This document shows, piece after piece, positions 1-7,520 of a stretch of DNA of 64,000 nt (position 1 is its first letter; every line of letters starts with the position of its first letter). Made by a program: the position numbers and the translations under genes. Source of the stretch: Streptomyces cinnamoneus (lineage in GTDB: Bacteria > Actinomycetota > Actinomycetes > Streptomycetales > Streptomycetaceae); NCBI RefSeq assembly GCF_014650495.1, contig NZ_BMVB01000020.1:1-64000 (forward strand). Reading direction: 5' to 3'. The notes beneath the pieces were generated by a model. It saw nothing but the letters and a program-made list of their open reading frames with translations. It was not told where the DNA came from and did no database searches.

Positions 1-138
1 TGGGAGGTGCCCCCAGCACCAGACGCCGCGGGCCACGCCCTTCGGGCGTACGGCGCTACTTTGCGGACACGGCCTAGGTCCCCACTCCCGGCTCCCCGCC
101 CCGCGCTCCCCGCCCCAGGCCGCGACTTCCGGGCCCGC

Positions 139-1245
139 CTACGCGGCCGGCAGGCCGTAGGCGTCGGCGATCAGCCCGTAGCTGCGCAGCCGTGCCTCGG
201 GGCCGTGCGCATTGGTCGTGATCATCAGCTCGTCCGCGCCGGTGCGCCGCACCAGCGCGTTCAGCCCCTCCCGCACCGCGTCCGGCGTGCCGAAGACGAC
301 GTTCCGCAGCCACCCCTCCACGAACTCCTGCTCGGCGAGCCCGAAGGCGTACCGCTCCGCCTCCTCCGGCGTCGGCACCAGCCCCGGCCGTCCCGTGCGC
401 AGCCGCAGCATCGCCAGGGCGCCGGTGAGCACCTGCCGGCGGGCCTCCTTGGCGTCGTCGGCAGCCAGGGCCTGGACACCGATCGCGGCGTACGGCCGGT
501 CGAGGACGGCCGAGGGCCGGAAGGAGTCGCGGTAGAGCTGCAGCGCGGGGACGGTGTTGGCGGCCGAGAAGTGGTGGGCGAACGAGAACGGCAGGCCGAG
601 CTCGCCGGCGAGCCGGGCGCTGAAGCCGGAGGAGCCCAGCAGCCAGACGGACGGCCGGTCGGCGCGCTGCACCCCGCCGGCGACGCGGCCCTGGACGGGG
701 CCGGGGACGGCGTGGATGCGGGCGTAGCGGTGACCGTCGGGGAAGTCGTCGTCCAGGAAGCGCGTCAGCTCGGACAGCTGCTGCGGGAAGTCGTCGGCCC
801 CCTCGGCGAGCCGGTCCTGACGGCGCAGGGCGGCGGCCGTCGCGCCGTCCGTGCCGGGCGCACGCCCGAGGCCCAGATCCACACGCCCCGGCGCGAGCGC
901 CTCCAGCGTGCCGAACTGTTCGGCGATCACCAGCGGTGCGTGGTTGGGCAGCATGACGCCGCCGGAGCCGAGCCGGATGGTCTCGGTGCGGGCGGCGAGG
1001 TGGGCGAGGAGGACGGCCGGGGAGGAGCTGGCGACACCGGGCATGGAGTGGTGCTCGGCGACCCAGAAGCGGTGGAAGCCGCGCCGCTCGGCGAGGCGCG
1101 CGAGCTCGACGGTGGTGCCGAACGCCTGCCGGGCCGTGCGGCCGCTGCCGACGGTCGCGAGGTCCAGCACGGACAGGGGCACCGGGGCGGTGCCCCGCGG
1201 ATGCGCCCGGATGGTGTCGTCCCGTTCGTCCTGTGCGTCGGCCAC
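139..1245 (-). CDS. LLM-class flavin-dependent oxidoreductase (luciferase-like)
   Basis: A 368-residue protein of the bacterial luciferase-like TIM-barrel family, which use FMN or F420 as cofactor. Visible family features are an N-terminal 'LSVLDLATVGSG' strand, 'FWVAEHHSMPG' near residues 55-65, 'RIGLGRAPGT'-type loops (here 'VDLGLGRAPGT') and a C-terminal 'GTPDAVREGL' segment. This subgroup (MsnO8-like) has no firmly known substrate. The GTG at 1245 is chosen because a GGGAGG ribosome site lies about 8 bases upstream. The frame stays open further 5', but that stretch lacks family similarity. It is divergently arranged to the IclR gene, which could regulate it. The family call is firm and the substrate unknown. 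Confidence 0.88.
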   Translation of the reverse strand: MADAQDERDDTIRAHPRGTAPVPLSVLDLATVGSGRTARQAFGTTVELARLAERRGFHRFWVAEHHSMPGVASSSPAVLLAHLAARTETIRLGSGGVMLPNHAPLVIAEQFGTLEALAPGRVDLGLGRAPGTDGATAAALRRQDRLAEGADDFPQQLSELTRFLDDDFPDGHRYARIHAVPGPVQGRVAGGVQRADRPSVWLLGSSGFSARLAGELGLPFSFAHHFSAANTVPALQLYRDSFRPSAVLDRPYAAIGVQALAADDAKEARRQVLTGALAMLRLRTGRPGLVPTPEEAERYAFGLAEQEFVEGWLRNVVFGTPDAVREGLNALVRRTGADELMITTNAHGPEARLRSYGLIADAYGLPAA

Positions 1246-1524
1246 GGTGGCCCGCCTCCCTGGTCTGGGTGAGTCCGGTCCGGAGCGCGGACGCGCCCCG
1301 ACCGGCCATAACCGGAGCTTCTCTCCGCTTATTCCGGGCGAGCCGGCCGTGCGCCACCGGGCCCGCACCGCCCGACGCTCAGGCCACTGACATATGCCAA
1401 GGTCGCAAGTGCCAGCACAGGGGTACGGACGCCGTACCGATTCTGCTCAACACCCTCTCCACGCCGCCTGTTTCGCCCTTATCGTGGACAGCGGAGACCC
1501 ACTGGAAACCGCAAGGGGGAGACC

Positions 1525-2283
1525 GTGGCGCTCAGGCCCGAGCCGACCGCACCGTTCCACTCGGTGCAGCACGCCCTGCGCGTGCTGGAGACGGTCGCCA
1601 AGTACACCGGCGGCGTGAGCGAGGCCCAGATCGCCCGCGAGACCGGACTGGCCACCGGCCAGCTCGCCCACCTCCTGCTGATGCTGCGCCGCGAGGAGTA
1701 CGTGGAGCGGACCGGCGACGGCGGCTACGTCACCGGCGAGGCCCTCGTCCTGCTGGGCACCGGCGGCGACCGCGCCAAGGCACTGGAACGCAAGCTCCAG
1801 CGCTCGCTGACCGCCCTGCGCGACACGGTCGGCGCCGCCGTCTACCTGAGCAGCTACGTGGACGGCGAGATCCGCATCACGCAGTACGCCGACGGGCCGC
1901 GCACCCCACGGGTGCACGAATGGGTCGACTTCCGCTCCGCGGCGCACGCCATGGCGATCGGCAAGTGCCTGCTGACCCAGCTCGACCACGACGACCGGCG
2001 CGACCACCTCTCCCGCCACCGCACCGCCCGGCTCACCTCCAAGACGATCACCAACGAAAAGGTGCTCTTCAGCAAGCTGGACGCCCAGCCCGTCTCGGTG
2101 CCCGTCCTCGACCTGCAGGAGTACGCGGTGGGCACGGTGTGCGCGGCGGTGCCGGTCACCGCCGGACGCACGGTCGGCTCGCTGGCGCTCTCCCTGCCGG
2201 TGCGCCACGCCCACCGGCTGCGGCAGGCGGCCGACACCCTGAACCGGCACGCCGCCCCGATGCTGCTGTCGATGGCGCTCTAG
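1525..2283 (+). CDS. IclR-family transcriptional regulator
   Basis: A 252-residue regulator. Residues about 10-65 form a winged helix-turn-helix ('ALRVLETVAKYTGGVSEAQI ...'), and residues about 80-245 resemble the IclR effector domain, with 'YLSSYVDGEIRI', 'FRSAAHAMAIGKCLL' and 'VPVLDLQEYAVGTVCAAVPV' as landmarks. The GTG start at 1525 follows an AAGGGGGAG ribosome site at 1512-1520. IclR proteins usually bind small carboxylic or aromatic ligands and control a neighbouring catabolic gene. The nearest candidate target is the divergent flavin-dependent oxidoreductase. Ligand and targets cannot be read from the sequence. Confidence 0.88.
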   Translation: MALRPEPTAPFHSVQHALRVLETVAKYTGGVSEAQIARETGLATGQLAHLLLMLRREEYVERTGDGGYVTGEALVLLGTGGDRAKALERKLQRSLTALRDTVGAAVYLSSYVDGEIRITQYADGPRTPRVHEWVDFRSAAHAMAIGKCLLTQLDHDDRRDHLSRHRTARLTSKTITNEKVLFSKLDAQPVSVPVLDLQEYAVGTVCAAVPVTAGRTVGSLALSLPVRHAHRLRQAADTLNRHAAPMLLSMAL

Positions 2284-2358
2284 GCCCGCGCCGGAGATCC
2301 CCGCCGGAACGAGCCGGCAGGGGCCCGTGTGACAGGTGGTTCGGAGCACCCCTCGACA

Positions 2359-2459
2359 TCAGGTAGAGTTTTCTCTGTCAGCAGGCGCCGCTAGCTCAGT
2401 TGGTTAGAGCAGCTGACTCTTAATCAGCGGGTCCGGGGTTCGAGTCCCTGGCGGCGCAC
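2359..2459 (+). repeat. 101-bp perfect direct repeat, copy A (tRNA-Lys plus 5' flank)
   Basis: These 101 bases are identical to 7066-7166. The repeat holds a 26-base 5' flank containing TAGAGT, a plausible -10 element, the whole tRNA-Lys gene and one base after it. Weaker similarity extends about 25 bases further upstream. The copies are 4,707 bp apart in the same orientation. Confidence 0.95.
2385..2458 (+). tRNA. tRNA-Lys (anticodon CTT), copy 1
   Basis: A 74-base cloverleaf. The acceptor stem GCGCCGC pairs with GCGGCGC, the D arm is GCTCAGTTGGTTAGAGC, the anticodon loop CTCTTAA gives CTT for lysine, and the T arm contains GGTTCGAGTCC. The 3' CCA is not encoded. A TAGAGT element about 20 bases upstream may be the promoter -10. 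An identical gene lies at 7092-7165. Confidence 0.97.
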
Positions 2460-2464
2460 AGACA

Positions 2465-2500
2465 GACGAAGGCCCTCACCGATCGGTGAGGGCCTTCGTC
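2465..2500 (+). terminator. Terminator hairpin after tRNA-Lys copy 1
   Basis: GACGAAGGCCCTCACC and its exact complement are separated by GATC, giving a perfect 16-bp stem with a 4-base loop immediately after the tRNA. There is no long T tract, as is usual in Streptomyces. Confidence 0.85.
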
Positions 2501-2572
2501 GTACGGCCCGTAGCATGGGAGGCCGCGCCCGGCGGGGCGCGCCGCACAGCAGACCGGAGGGGAGGAGCGCAC

Positions 2573-2998
2573 GTGTCACAGCGTCGCCGCCCGACGGCTG
2601 CCGCCGTGCTCCTGCTCCTCCTCGCCGTGGTCTTCGCCCCCGCCCTCAGCGGCGCGGGCCCCTCCGCCGCCGCCCCCGCGGGCCCCTCGGCCTTCGCCGC
2701 CTTCGCGGCAGCGCACGCTCCTGCTCCCGCTCCCGCTGCCGGCCCGAGTGCCGGCAGCAGGCCCGAGGCCGCTCCCCGCGCGGACTCCGGGACCACCGGC
2801 GGCACCTGCCGCCAGCAGGACGTCCCCCTCAAGGGCGCCGAGGCGGCCGTCGCGCACGGCCACGGCGACCCGCTCACCGGCCCCGGCGCCCCGCGCACGG
2901 CACTGCCGCAGACGCACGCCCCGCAGGCCGGTCCGGCCAGGGCCCCGCCCGCGCCGGTCGCCGGCTGCGCCGAGCTGCTCCCCGTCCTACGGATCTAG
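2573..2998 (+). CDS. Small Ala/Pro-rich secreted or membrane-anchored protein
   Basis: A 141-residue protein starting at a GTG preceded by GGAGGGGAGGAG. Residues about 8-27 are a hydrophobic signal segment after RRR ('AAAVLLLLLAVVF'), followed by a long Ala/Pro-rich stretch. A C-terminal part has two cysteines ('GGTCRQQD' and 'VAGCAELL') that could form a disulfide. No family is recognised. It lies 76 bp upstream of the DsbA-like gene in the same direction, so it may be exported and oxidised or reduced by that pair; this is inference only. Confidence 0.6.
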   Translation: MSQRRRPTAAAVLLLLLAVVFAPALSGAGPSAAAPAGPSAFAAFAAAHAPAPAPAAGPSAGSRPEAAPRADSGTTGGTCRQQDVPLKGAEAAVAHGHGDPLTGPGAPRTALPQTHAPQAGPARAPPAPVAGCAELLPVLRI

Positions 2999-3074
2999 AC
3001 CGGTCCGCCACGGCCCCGCGCGGGCCGTGCTCCGGCATGCCCAGATTCCGTACGACCCATGGAGCTCCACCCTC

Positions 3075-3854
3075 ATGTCCGCACGCATCTCCACGCCCTC
3101 CCGCCGCCTCGCGGCCATCGGCGCCGTCCTCGCCCTCGTCGTGGCGCTCGTCGCCGCCGGCATCGCCATCGGCAAGAGCGCGGGCGGCGGCTCCGGCAAG
3201 CCGAAGGCGTCCGGCGACGACGCCGCCCTCACCTACGACCCGCAGCAGCCCACCTACGACCAGCTGGAGAAGACCACCAGCCGCCGCACGGACGGCGACC
3301 CGCTGGCGATCGGCAGGACCGACGCGCCCGTCGTCCTCGTCGAGTACGCCGACTACCAGTGCTCGTACTGCGGCCGCTTCACCCGCGAGACCCAGCCCGA
3401 GCTGATCAGGAAGTACGTGGACGAGGGGACCCTGCGGGTCGAGTTCCGCAACTTCCCGATCTTCGGCAAGGACTCCGAGCGGGCCGCCCGCGCCTCCTGG
3501 GCCGCCGGGCGGCAGGGCCGCTTCTGGCAGTTCCACGACGAGGTCTTCGCCAAGCTCCGCAAGGGCGACGCACTGGCCGAGGACAAGCTGGCCGAGCTGG
3601 CGGAGAAGGCCGGCGTGAAGGACCTCGACCGGTTCCGCACCGACATGAACGGCTCCGACGCCGCGGCCGCGGTCAAGAAGGACCAGGAGGAGGGCTACTC
3701 CCTCGGTGTGCAGTCCACCCCGACCTTCATCGTCGGCGGCCGGCCCCTCGCCGGCGCCCAGCCGCTGAAGGAGTTCGAGGCCGCCATCGCCCGGGCCAAG
3801 GCCGTCCGGGCGGCCGAGGCCGGCGACTCCGCGGCGCAGAAGTCCGGCAAGTGA
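3075..3854 (+). CDS. Membrane-anchored DsbA-like thioredoxin-fold protein
   Basis: A 259-residue extracytoplasmic thiol-disulfide protein. Residues about 12-33 are an N-terminal membrane anchor. The thioredoxin/DsbA_2 fold follows, with 'EYADYQCSYCGRF' supplying the active-site C96-S-Y-C99 pair and 'QSTPTFIVGG' the cis-proline loop (P216). A helical insertion lies between them, as in actinobacterial DsbA-like proteins. The stop codon overlaps the GTG start of the CcdA gene, so the two are translationally coupled and probably form one redox relay, with CcdA moving electrons from cytoplasmic thioredoxin to this protein. Whether it works as an oxidase or a reductase cannot be read from the sequence. 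Confidence 0.9.
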   Translation: MSARISTPSRRLAAIGAVLALVVALVAAGIAIGKSAGGGSGKPKASGDDAALTYDPQQPTYDQLEKTTSRRTDGDPLAIGRTDAPVVLVEYADYQCSYCGRFTRETQPELIRKYVDEGTLRVEFRNFPIFGKDSERAARASWAAGRQGRFWQFHDEVFAKLRKGDALAEDKLAELAEKAGVKDLDRFRTDMNGSDAAAAVKKDQEEGYSLGVQSTPTFIVGGRPLAGAQPLKEFEAAIARAKAVRAAEAGDSAAQKSGK

Positions 3855-4675
3855 ACGACATCGGCTACCTCGCCGCCTTCCTCGGCGGCGTCCTCGCCCT
3901 GGTCAGCCCGTGCAGCGCACTGCTGCTGCCGGCCTTCTTCGCGTACTCGCTCGCGACCCCGGGCAGGCTGCTGGCCCGCACCGGCGTCTTCTACCTCGGG
4001 CTCGCGACCACCCTCGTGCCGCTCGGTGCGGCCTCCACCGCCGCCAGCCGGCTCTTCAACGGCCACCGGGAGCTGCTGATCACCATCGGCGGCTGGGTGG
4101 TCGTGATGATGGGCCTCGCGCAGATATGCGGGCTGGGCTTCGCCTCGAAGAGGGCCCAGGCGGCAGCCGGGCGCATCACGCCCCGCTCGGCGGCCTCCAC
4201 CTTCCTGCTGGGCTGCGTGTACGGGCTGGCCGGCTTCTGCGCCGGGCCGATCCTCGGCGCGGTCCTCACGGTGACCGCCGTCAACGGCAATCCGGTGTAC
4301 GGGGCGTCGATGCTCGCCGTCTACGCGCTGGGCATGGCGCTGCCGCTGTTCGTCCTGGCGCTGTTCTGGGACCGGTTCCGGCTGGGCAGCCGGCGCTGGC
4401 TGCGCGGCCGGGAGCTGCGCCTCGGCCGGCTGCGGCTGCACACCACCTCCCTGCTGTCGGGGCTGTTCTTCATCGGGATCGGGGTGCTCTTCCTCGGCTA
4501 CGGCGGGACGACCGGGCTGCCGTCGCCGGTGGACGCCGACCAGGAGTTCCGGCTGGAGGAGCTCGCCACCCGAGTGGGCAACGCCGTGCCCGACTACGCC
4601 CTGCTGGCCGTGGTCGCGCTGGTGATCGCGGGGGTGCTGGCCCGGTACGCGTTCCGGCGCGACCCGGAGGAATGA
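3851..4675 (+). CDS. ccdA: CcdA/DsbD-type thiol-disulfide transporter
   Basis: A 274-residue membrane protein with about six to seven hydrophobic segments. The family's two key cysteine motifs are present: 'VSPCSALLLPAFF' (C21) near the start, and 'LLGCVYGLAGFCAGPILG' (C122 and C130) in the fourth segment. CcdA passes reducing equivalents across the membrane to extracytoplasmic thioredoxin-like proteins, for cytochrome c maturation or other thiol proteins. The GTG start overlaps the DsbA-like stop codon (GTGA). No haem-lyase genes are nearby, so a role serving the adjacent partner protein is more likely than classical cytochrome c assembly. Confidence 0.88.
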   Translation: MNDIGYLAAFLGGVLALVSPCSALLLPAFFAYSLATPGRLLARTGVFYLGLATTLVPLGAASTAASRLFNGHRELLITIGGWVVVMMGLAQICGLGFASKRAQAAAGRITPRSAASTFLLGCVYGLAGFCAGPILGAVLTVTAVNGNPVYGASMLAVYALGMALPLFVLALFWDRFRLGSRRWLRGRELRLGRLRLHTTSLLSGLFFIGIGVLFLGYGGTTGLPSPVDADQEFRLEELATRVGNAVPDYALLAVVALVIAGVLARYAFRRDPEE

Positions 4676-4678
4676 GCG

Positions 4679-4741
4679 GACGGGCGGGTGCCGTGGGGCG
4701 GGCCGGGCGCCGGCCGCCCCACGGCCGTCCGTCCGCCCGTC
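4679..4741. terminator. Convergent terminator between ccdA and the LPMO gene
   Basis: A long two-part inverted repeat. GACGGGCGG at 4679-4687 pairs with CCGCCCGTC at 4733-4741, and the inner arm GCCGTGGGGCGG pairs with CCGCCCCACGGC. It lies between the two convergent stop codons and can serve both strands. Confidence 0.75.
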
Positions 4742-4753
4742 AGCCCGTCCGGT

Positions 4754-5344
4754 TCAGAACCGGACGTCGGAACAGGCGTAGAACGCATTGCCCGTGTCGG
4801 CGATCGTCCACACCGCGAGGATCAGCTGCCTGCCCGTCCGGTCGCCGGGGAGCTTGCCCTGGTGGGTGACGGTGGCGTCCGGGACCCGGCCGTTGTAGGG
4901 GACCGTCAGGAACGGCTGCGGTTCGAGGTCGGACCGGGTGAGCGGTCTGGTGGGGTCGTAGTGGCCGTTGGTGAGGTAGTAGCGGAAGTCGGTGGTGGCG
5001 TGGCGGGCGGTGAGCCTCCAGCGGAAGGAGTAGCTCTGGCCGCCGGTGACCGTGGTGGCCGGCCAGTTCCCGCCGCGGGGGTCGTCGAGTCCGGCGAAGC
5101 GGCTGTTGCCGCCCGCGCAGAGGGTGCCGTCGGCGGGGCCGCGGGACGGGAAGCCCTTGGGTCCCTCGACGGACTGGGGCTCCCACTGGATCTCCCCGCA
5201 GTCCTGCACGGTGCCCTTGGCACAGAGCACCTGACGACTGGTGGGCGCGTCCGTGTAGCCGTGGCTGCCGGCGCTTCCGGTGGGGACGAGCGAGAGACAC
5301 GCGGCGCCTGAGCCGATGATCGCCGCACTGATCTTTTTGCGCAT
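4754..5344 (-). CDS. lpmP: AA10 lytic polysaccharide monooxygenase (chitin/cellulose-binding)
   Basis: A 196-residue secreted copper enzyme that oxidatively cleaves crystalline polysaccharide. Residues 1-27 are a signal peptide, and the mature protein would begin at H28 ('HGYTDAPTSRQ'). With H115 ('TARHATTDF') this gives the histidine brace that binds copper. A Phe near the C-terminus ('GNAFYACSD') fits the axial position, and several cysteines can form disulfides. There is no extra carbohydrate-binding module. From memory, an LPMO called LpmP sits at the same place near cslA-glxA in S. coelicolor and acts in hyphal-tip glycan deposition. The family call is firm; the symbol rests on synteny. 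Confidence 0.9.
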   Translation of the reverse strand: MRKKISAAIIGSGAACLSLVPTGSAGSHGYTDAPTSRQVLCAKGTVQDCGEIQWEPQSVEGPKGFPSRGPADGTLCAGGNSRFAGLDDPRGGNWPATTVTGGQSYSFRWRLTARHATTDFRYYLTNGHYDPTRPLTRSDLEPQPFLTVPYNGRVPDATVTHQGKLPGDRTGRQLILAVWTIADTGNAFYACSDVRF

Positions 5345-5468
5345 GGCGCACTCCTCGTAGAACGTGGGGGGTTCTGTGAGTCGAGTGGATTGCGGTCTAG
5401 ACCAGGGCAGACGCTAGTACCGGCCAATAGTCATGTCCAGGCCAAAATCGTGACCTGGGTGCGGATCG

Positions 5469-6827
5469 TTACGCAGCCGGTCCGGCGGGCCGCTTCTTCG
5501 TCCGCTTGCTCCGTACGGGTGACGGTCGGCCGTACAGGTGGGGGTCGTAGAGGGCGAAGCCGGAGAGGCGGACCTTGGTGCCCGGGCGGGCGGCCTCGAC
5601 GTAGCGTCCGCCGCCCAGGTAGATCGCGACGTGGTGCACGCCGGAGGCGTGGCCGTTGGTGGACCAGAAGACCAGGTCGCCGCGGCGCAGTGCGCTGCGC
5701 GGGATGCGCCGGGTGGCGCGGTACTGGTCGGCGGCCACCCGCGGCAGCGTGACGCCGGCCCGGCGGTACGCCTGCTGAACGAGCCCGGAACAGTCCCACC
5801 TCCTCGGCCCGGAACCCCCGCGGAGGTAAGGGTCGCCCACATGGCGCAGCGCATAGGAAACAGCCCGCTCCACATCCGGCCGCGGCGCCCGCACGACACG
5901 CAGCGCCCGGCCTTTCCGCACAGCCACCCCCTGCGGGCCGACGGGAGCACGCGGGCCGACAGCGGGAGGCTTGGGCGCGGCGGGGGCGTTGAGGGGGGCG
6001 GGGGCGTTGAGGGGGGCGGGCGCCTCGGAGGCAGCGGGGGCCTTGGGGCCAGCGGGCCCGCTGAGGGGGCCGGGCGCCTTGGGGCCAGCGGGGGCCTTGG
6101 GGCCGGCGGAGGCGGCGAGGGGGGCGGGGGGCTTGCGCGCGCCCGGCGCCGTGGGCGCGATAGGGGCGTCAAGGGGAGCTGGGGCATCGAGAGGGGCGGG
6201 CGCCTTGGGAGCGCGCGGCGTCTTCGGGACGGCCGACCCCTTCGGGACGGCCGGGCGCTTGGGCACAGCCGACGCCCTGGGGGCGCCGGCCGACGCCTTG
6301 GCGGCCGCTGCAGCCTTGCCGACCGTCGACATCCTGGGGGCGGCCGGACGCCCGGGGGCAGGTGGCGCCGCGGGCACGCCCAGACGCCCGGAAGCGGATG
6401 GCGCCGCAAGCGCGGCCGGACGCACGGAAGCGGACGGTACCGCAGGCACGCCCGGACGCACGGAAGCGGACGGTACCGCAGGCACACCCAGACGCCCGGA
6501 GGCGGACGCCACCTCGGGCGCGGCCGGCGCCCCGCGCTCAGGCGGCGCCCCCCGCACACCCCCGGCATCAGGCTCAGGCGGCACCCCGGGCGCATGCGGG
6601 ACCTCAGGCGCAGGCGGCGACTCCCCGTGCCCGGGCAGGGCCTCAGGGGCGGGCGGGGCTCCGGGGTCGCCGGGTTCGAGGCTGGGGGCCGGGTCGGGGG
6701 GATCGGCGGCGGCCGCCGAGGCCGTTCCCGCGCCGACGATCAGCGCGGCCCCCACGGCCGTCATCAGGGCGGCGCGCGGCCGCCGTCGGGCGTTCTCGGC
6801 GGGTATATCCCCTATGTCCTCGGACAT
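5469..6827 (-). CDS. NlpC/P60 cell-wall hydrolase with long Pro/Ala repeat region
   Basis: A 452-residue exported protein. The start at 6827 follows GGAAAGG in the leader. Residues about 18-42 are a signal peptide. Residues about 45-310 are low-complexity Ala/Pro/Gly/Lys with imperfect repeats such as 'VPAVPSASVRPG', 'PKAPAPLDAP' and 'PAGPKAPG'. The C-terminal 110 residues are an NlpC/P60 peptidase: 'WDCSGLVQQAY' with catalytic C346, and 'HHVAIYLGGG' with H398/H399, closed by 'YVEAARPG'. These enzymes cut peptidoglycan stem peptides. The repeat region could span the wall, much like a PA-linker. It sits between the LPMO and cslA, which suggests wall opening for glycan export at hyphal tips. 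Confidence 0.88.
   Translation of the reverse strand: MSEDIGDIPAENARRRPRAALMTAVGAALIVGAGTASAAAADPPDPAPSLEPGDPGAPPAPEALPGHGESPPAPEVPHAPGVPPEPDAGGVRGAPPERGAPAAPEVASASGRLGVPAVPSASVRPGVPAVPSASVRPAALAAPSASGRLGVPAAPPAPGRPAAPRMSTVGKAAAAAKASAGAPRASAVPKRPAVPKGSAVPKTPRAPKAPAPLDAPAPLDAPIAPTAPGARKPPAPLAASAGPKAPAGPKAPGPLSGPAGPKAPAASEAPAPLNAPAPLNAPAAPKPPAVGPRAPVGPQGVAVRKGRALRVVRAPRPDVERAVSYALRHVGDPYLRGGSGPRRWDCSGLVQQAYRRAGVTLPRVAADQYRATRRIPRSALRRGDLVFWSTNGHASGVHHVAIYLGGGRYVEAARPGTKVRLSGFALYDPHLYGRPSPVRSKRTKKRPAGPAA
5976..6620. repeat. Imperfect tandem repeats encoding the Pro/Ala linker
   Basis: G/C-rich in-frame repeats within the NlpC/P60 gene. GGGGGCGTTGAGGGGGGC is repeated at about 5981-6020. A 36-base unit containing GACGGTACCGCAGGCAC is repeated at about 6420-6500. 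Such arrays usually vary in length between strains. Confidence 0.75.
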
Positions 6828-6979
6828 CTCCCTACCGCCTTTCCTTCGGTTCACCCCTCCCGTTTCGCACGGCACAGCTTCTCAGCGACGGAAAAAGACC
6901 GCACGTCGCGCCCCGATCACCCTACGTAAGAATGATCCGGTCATTACGGGGTACAGCGGACGCCGATGCGGCCCCACGG

Positions 6980-7012
6980 CCACCACCGGGCCACCACCGG
7001 GCCACCACCGGG
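6980..7012 (+). repeat. Three tandem copies of CCACCACCGGG
   Basis: A perfect 11-bp unit repeated three times in the gap between the NlpC/P60 start and tRNA-Lys copy 2. No gene is visible there. Confidence 0.85.
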
Positions 7013-7065
7013 GCACCGCCGGAACCGGCCGCCCCGGCAGAGGTGGTCGGAAGCACCCCCGAACG

Positions 7066-7166
7066 TCAGGTAGAGTTTTCTCTGTCAGCAGGCGCCGCTA
7101 GCTCAGTTGGTTAGAGCAGCTGACTCTTAATCAGCGGGTCCGGGGTTCGAGTCCCTGGCGGCGCAC
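7066..7166 (+). repeat. 101-bp perfect direct repeat, copy B
   Basis: Identical to 2359-2459, comprising the tRNA-Lys gene, a 26-base promoter-like flank and one following base. It has the same orientation as copy A. Confidence 0.95.
7092..7165 (+). tRNA. tRNA-Lys (anticodon CTT), copy 2
   Basis: Identical in all 74 bases to the tRNA at 2385-2458, with the same cloverleaf and CTT anticodon. It is followed by its own, different terminator hairpin. Confidence 0.97.
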
Positions 7167-7170
7167 GCGA

Positions 7171-7209
7171 GACTTAGGGCTCCTCACCACTGGTGAGGGG
7201 CCCTAAGTC
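7171..7209 (+). terminator. Terminator hairpin after tRNA-Lys copy 2
   Basis: GACTTAGGGC continued by TCCTCACCA pairs with TGGTGAGG and GCCCTAAGTC. The stem is about 19 bp with a one-base irregularity, directly downstream of the tRNA. Confidence 0.85.
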
Positions 7210-7520
7210 GTTCCTTGAGCGATACGAACACACAAGCGCGTCAGCCGTGACCACTTAGGCAACGTTCGCACGCATCTTCGTTCGACGTACCGCTTTGCCC
7301 GGTAAACACCTTGTTTCACCCTTGCGATCATGATGAACGGTCCGAGATCCTGAAACGCACAGCTACACCCAATGTCACTTTCTGACCAGTGACTTGGGGC
7401 CAGTGAGTTGGGCGGTGCCGGGGGGAGCCGGCACCGGCGCGCGCCCGCACGGTCAAGGGGGGTCGGCGGGCTCTTGGACAGGCACACACGCAGTCACCAT
7501 GCGTGCGGGGGGAATGACTG
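7210..7520 (+). promoter_or_regulatory. cslA upstream region with a 12-bp direct repeat
   Basis: About 310 bases without a gene, less GC-rich than the coding DNA around it. CCAGTGACTTGG at 7386-7397 is repeated as CCAGTGAGTTGG at 7400-7411, with a 14-base period. The repeat may be a regulator-binding site for the cslA-glxA operon. No -35/-10 pair stands out. Confidence 0.4.

Noticed and set aside
6980..7012. The tandem CCACCACCGGG units as a CRISPR array
   Set aside because: The units are contiguous without spacers, only 11 bp long, and no cas genes are present.
6828..7091. A c-di-AMP (ydaO) riboswitch before the NlpC/P60 gene
   Set aside because: Several Streptomyces wall hydrolases have one, but this gene has too short an unexplained leader and I cannot find the ydaO core sequence in it.
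2359..7166. The tRNA-Lys repeats as att sites of an integrated element
   Set aside because: The repeats contain the complete tRNA with its promoter, not a 3' fragment. No integrase, excisionase or plasmid gene lies between them. A simple duplication explains them better.
7203..7487. A 94-codon minus-strand ORF upstream of cslA
   Set aside because: No ribosome site, no Streptomyces codon bias and no recognisable motif. It overlaps the tRNA terminator.
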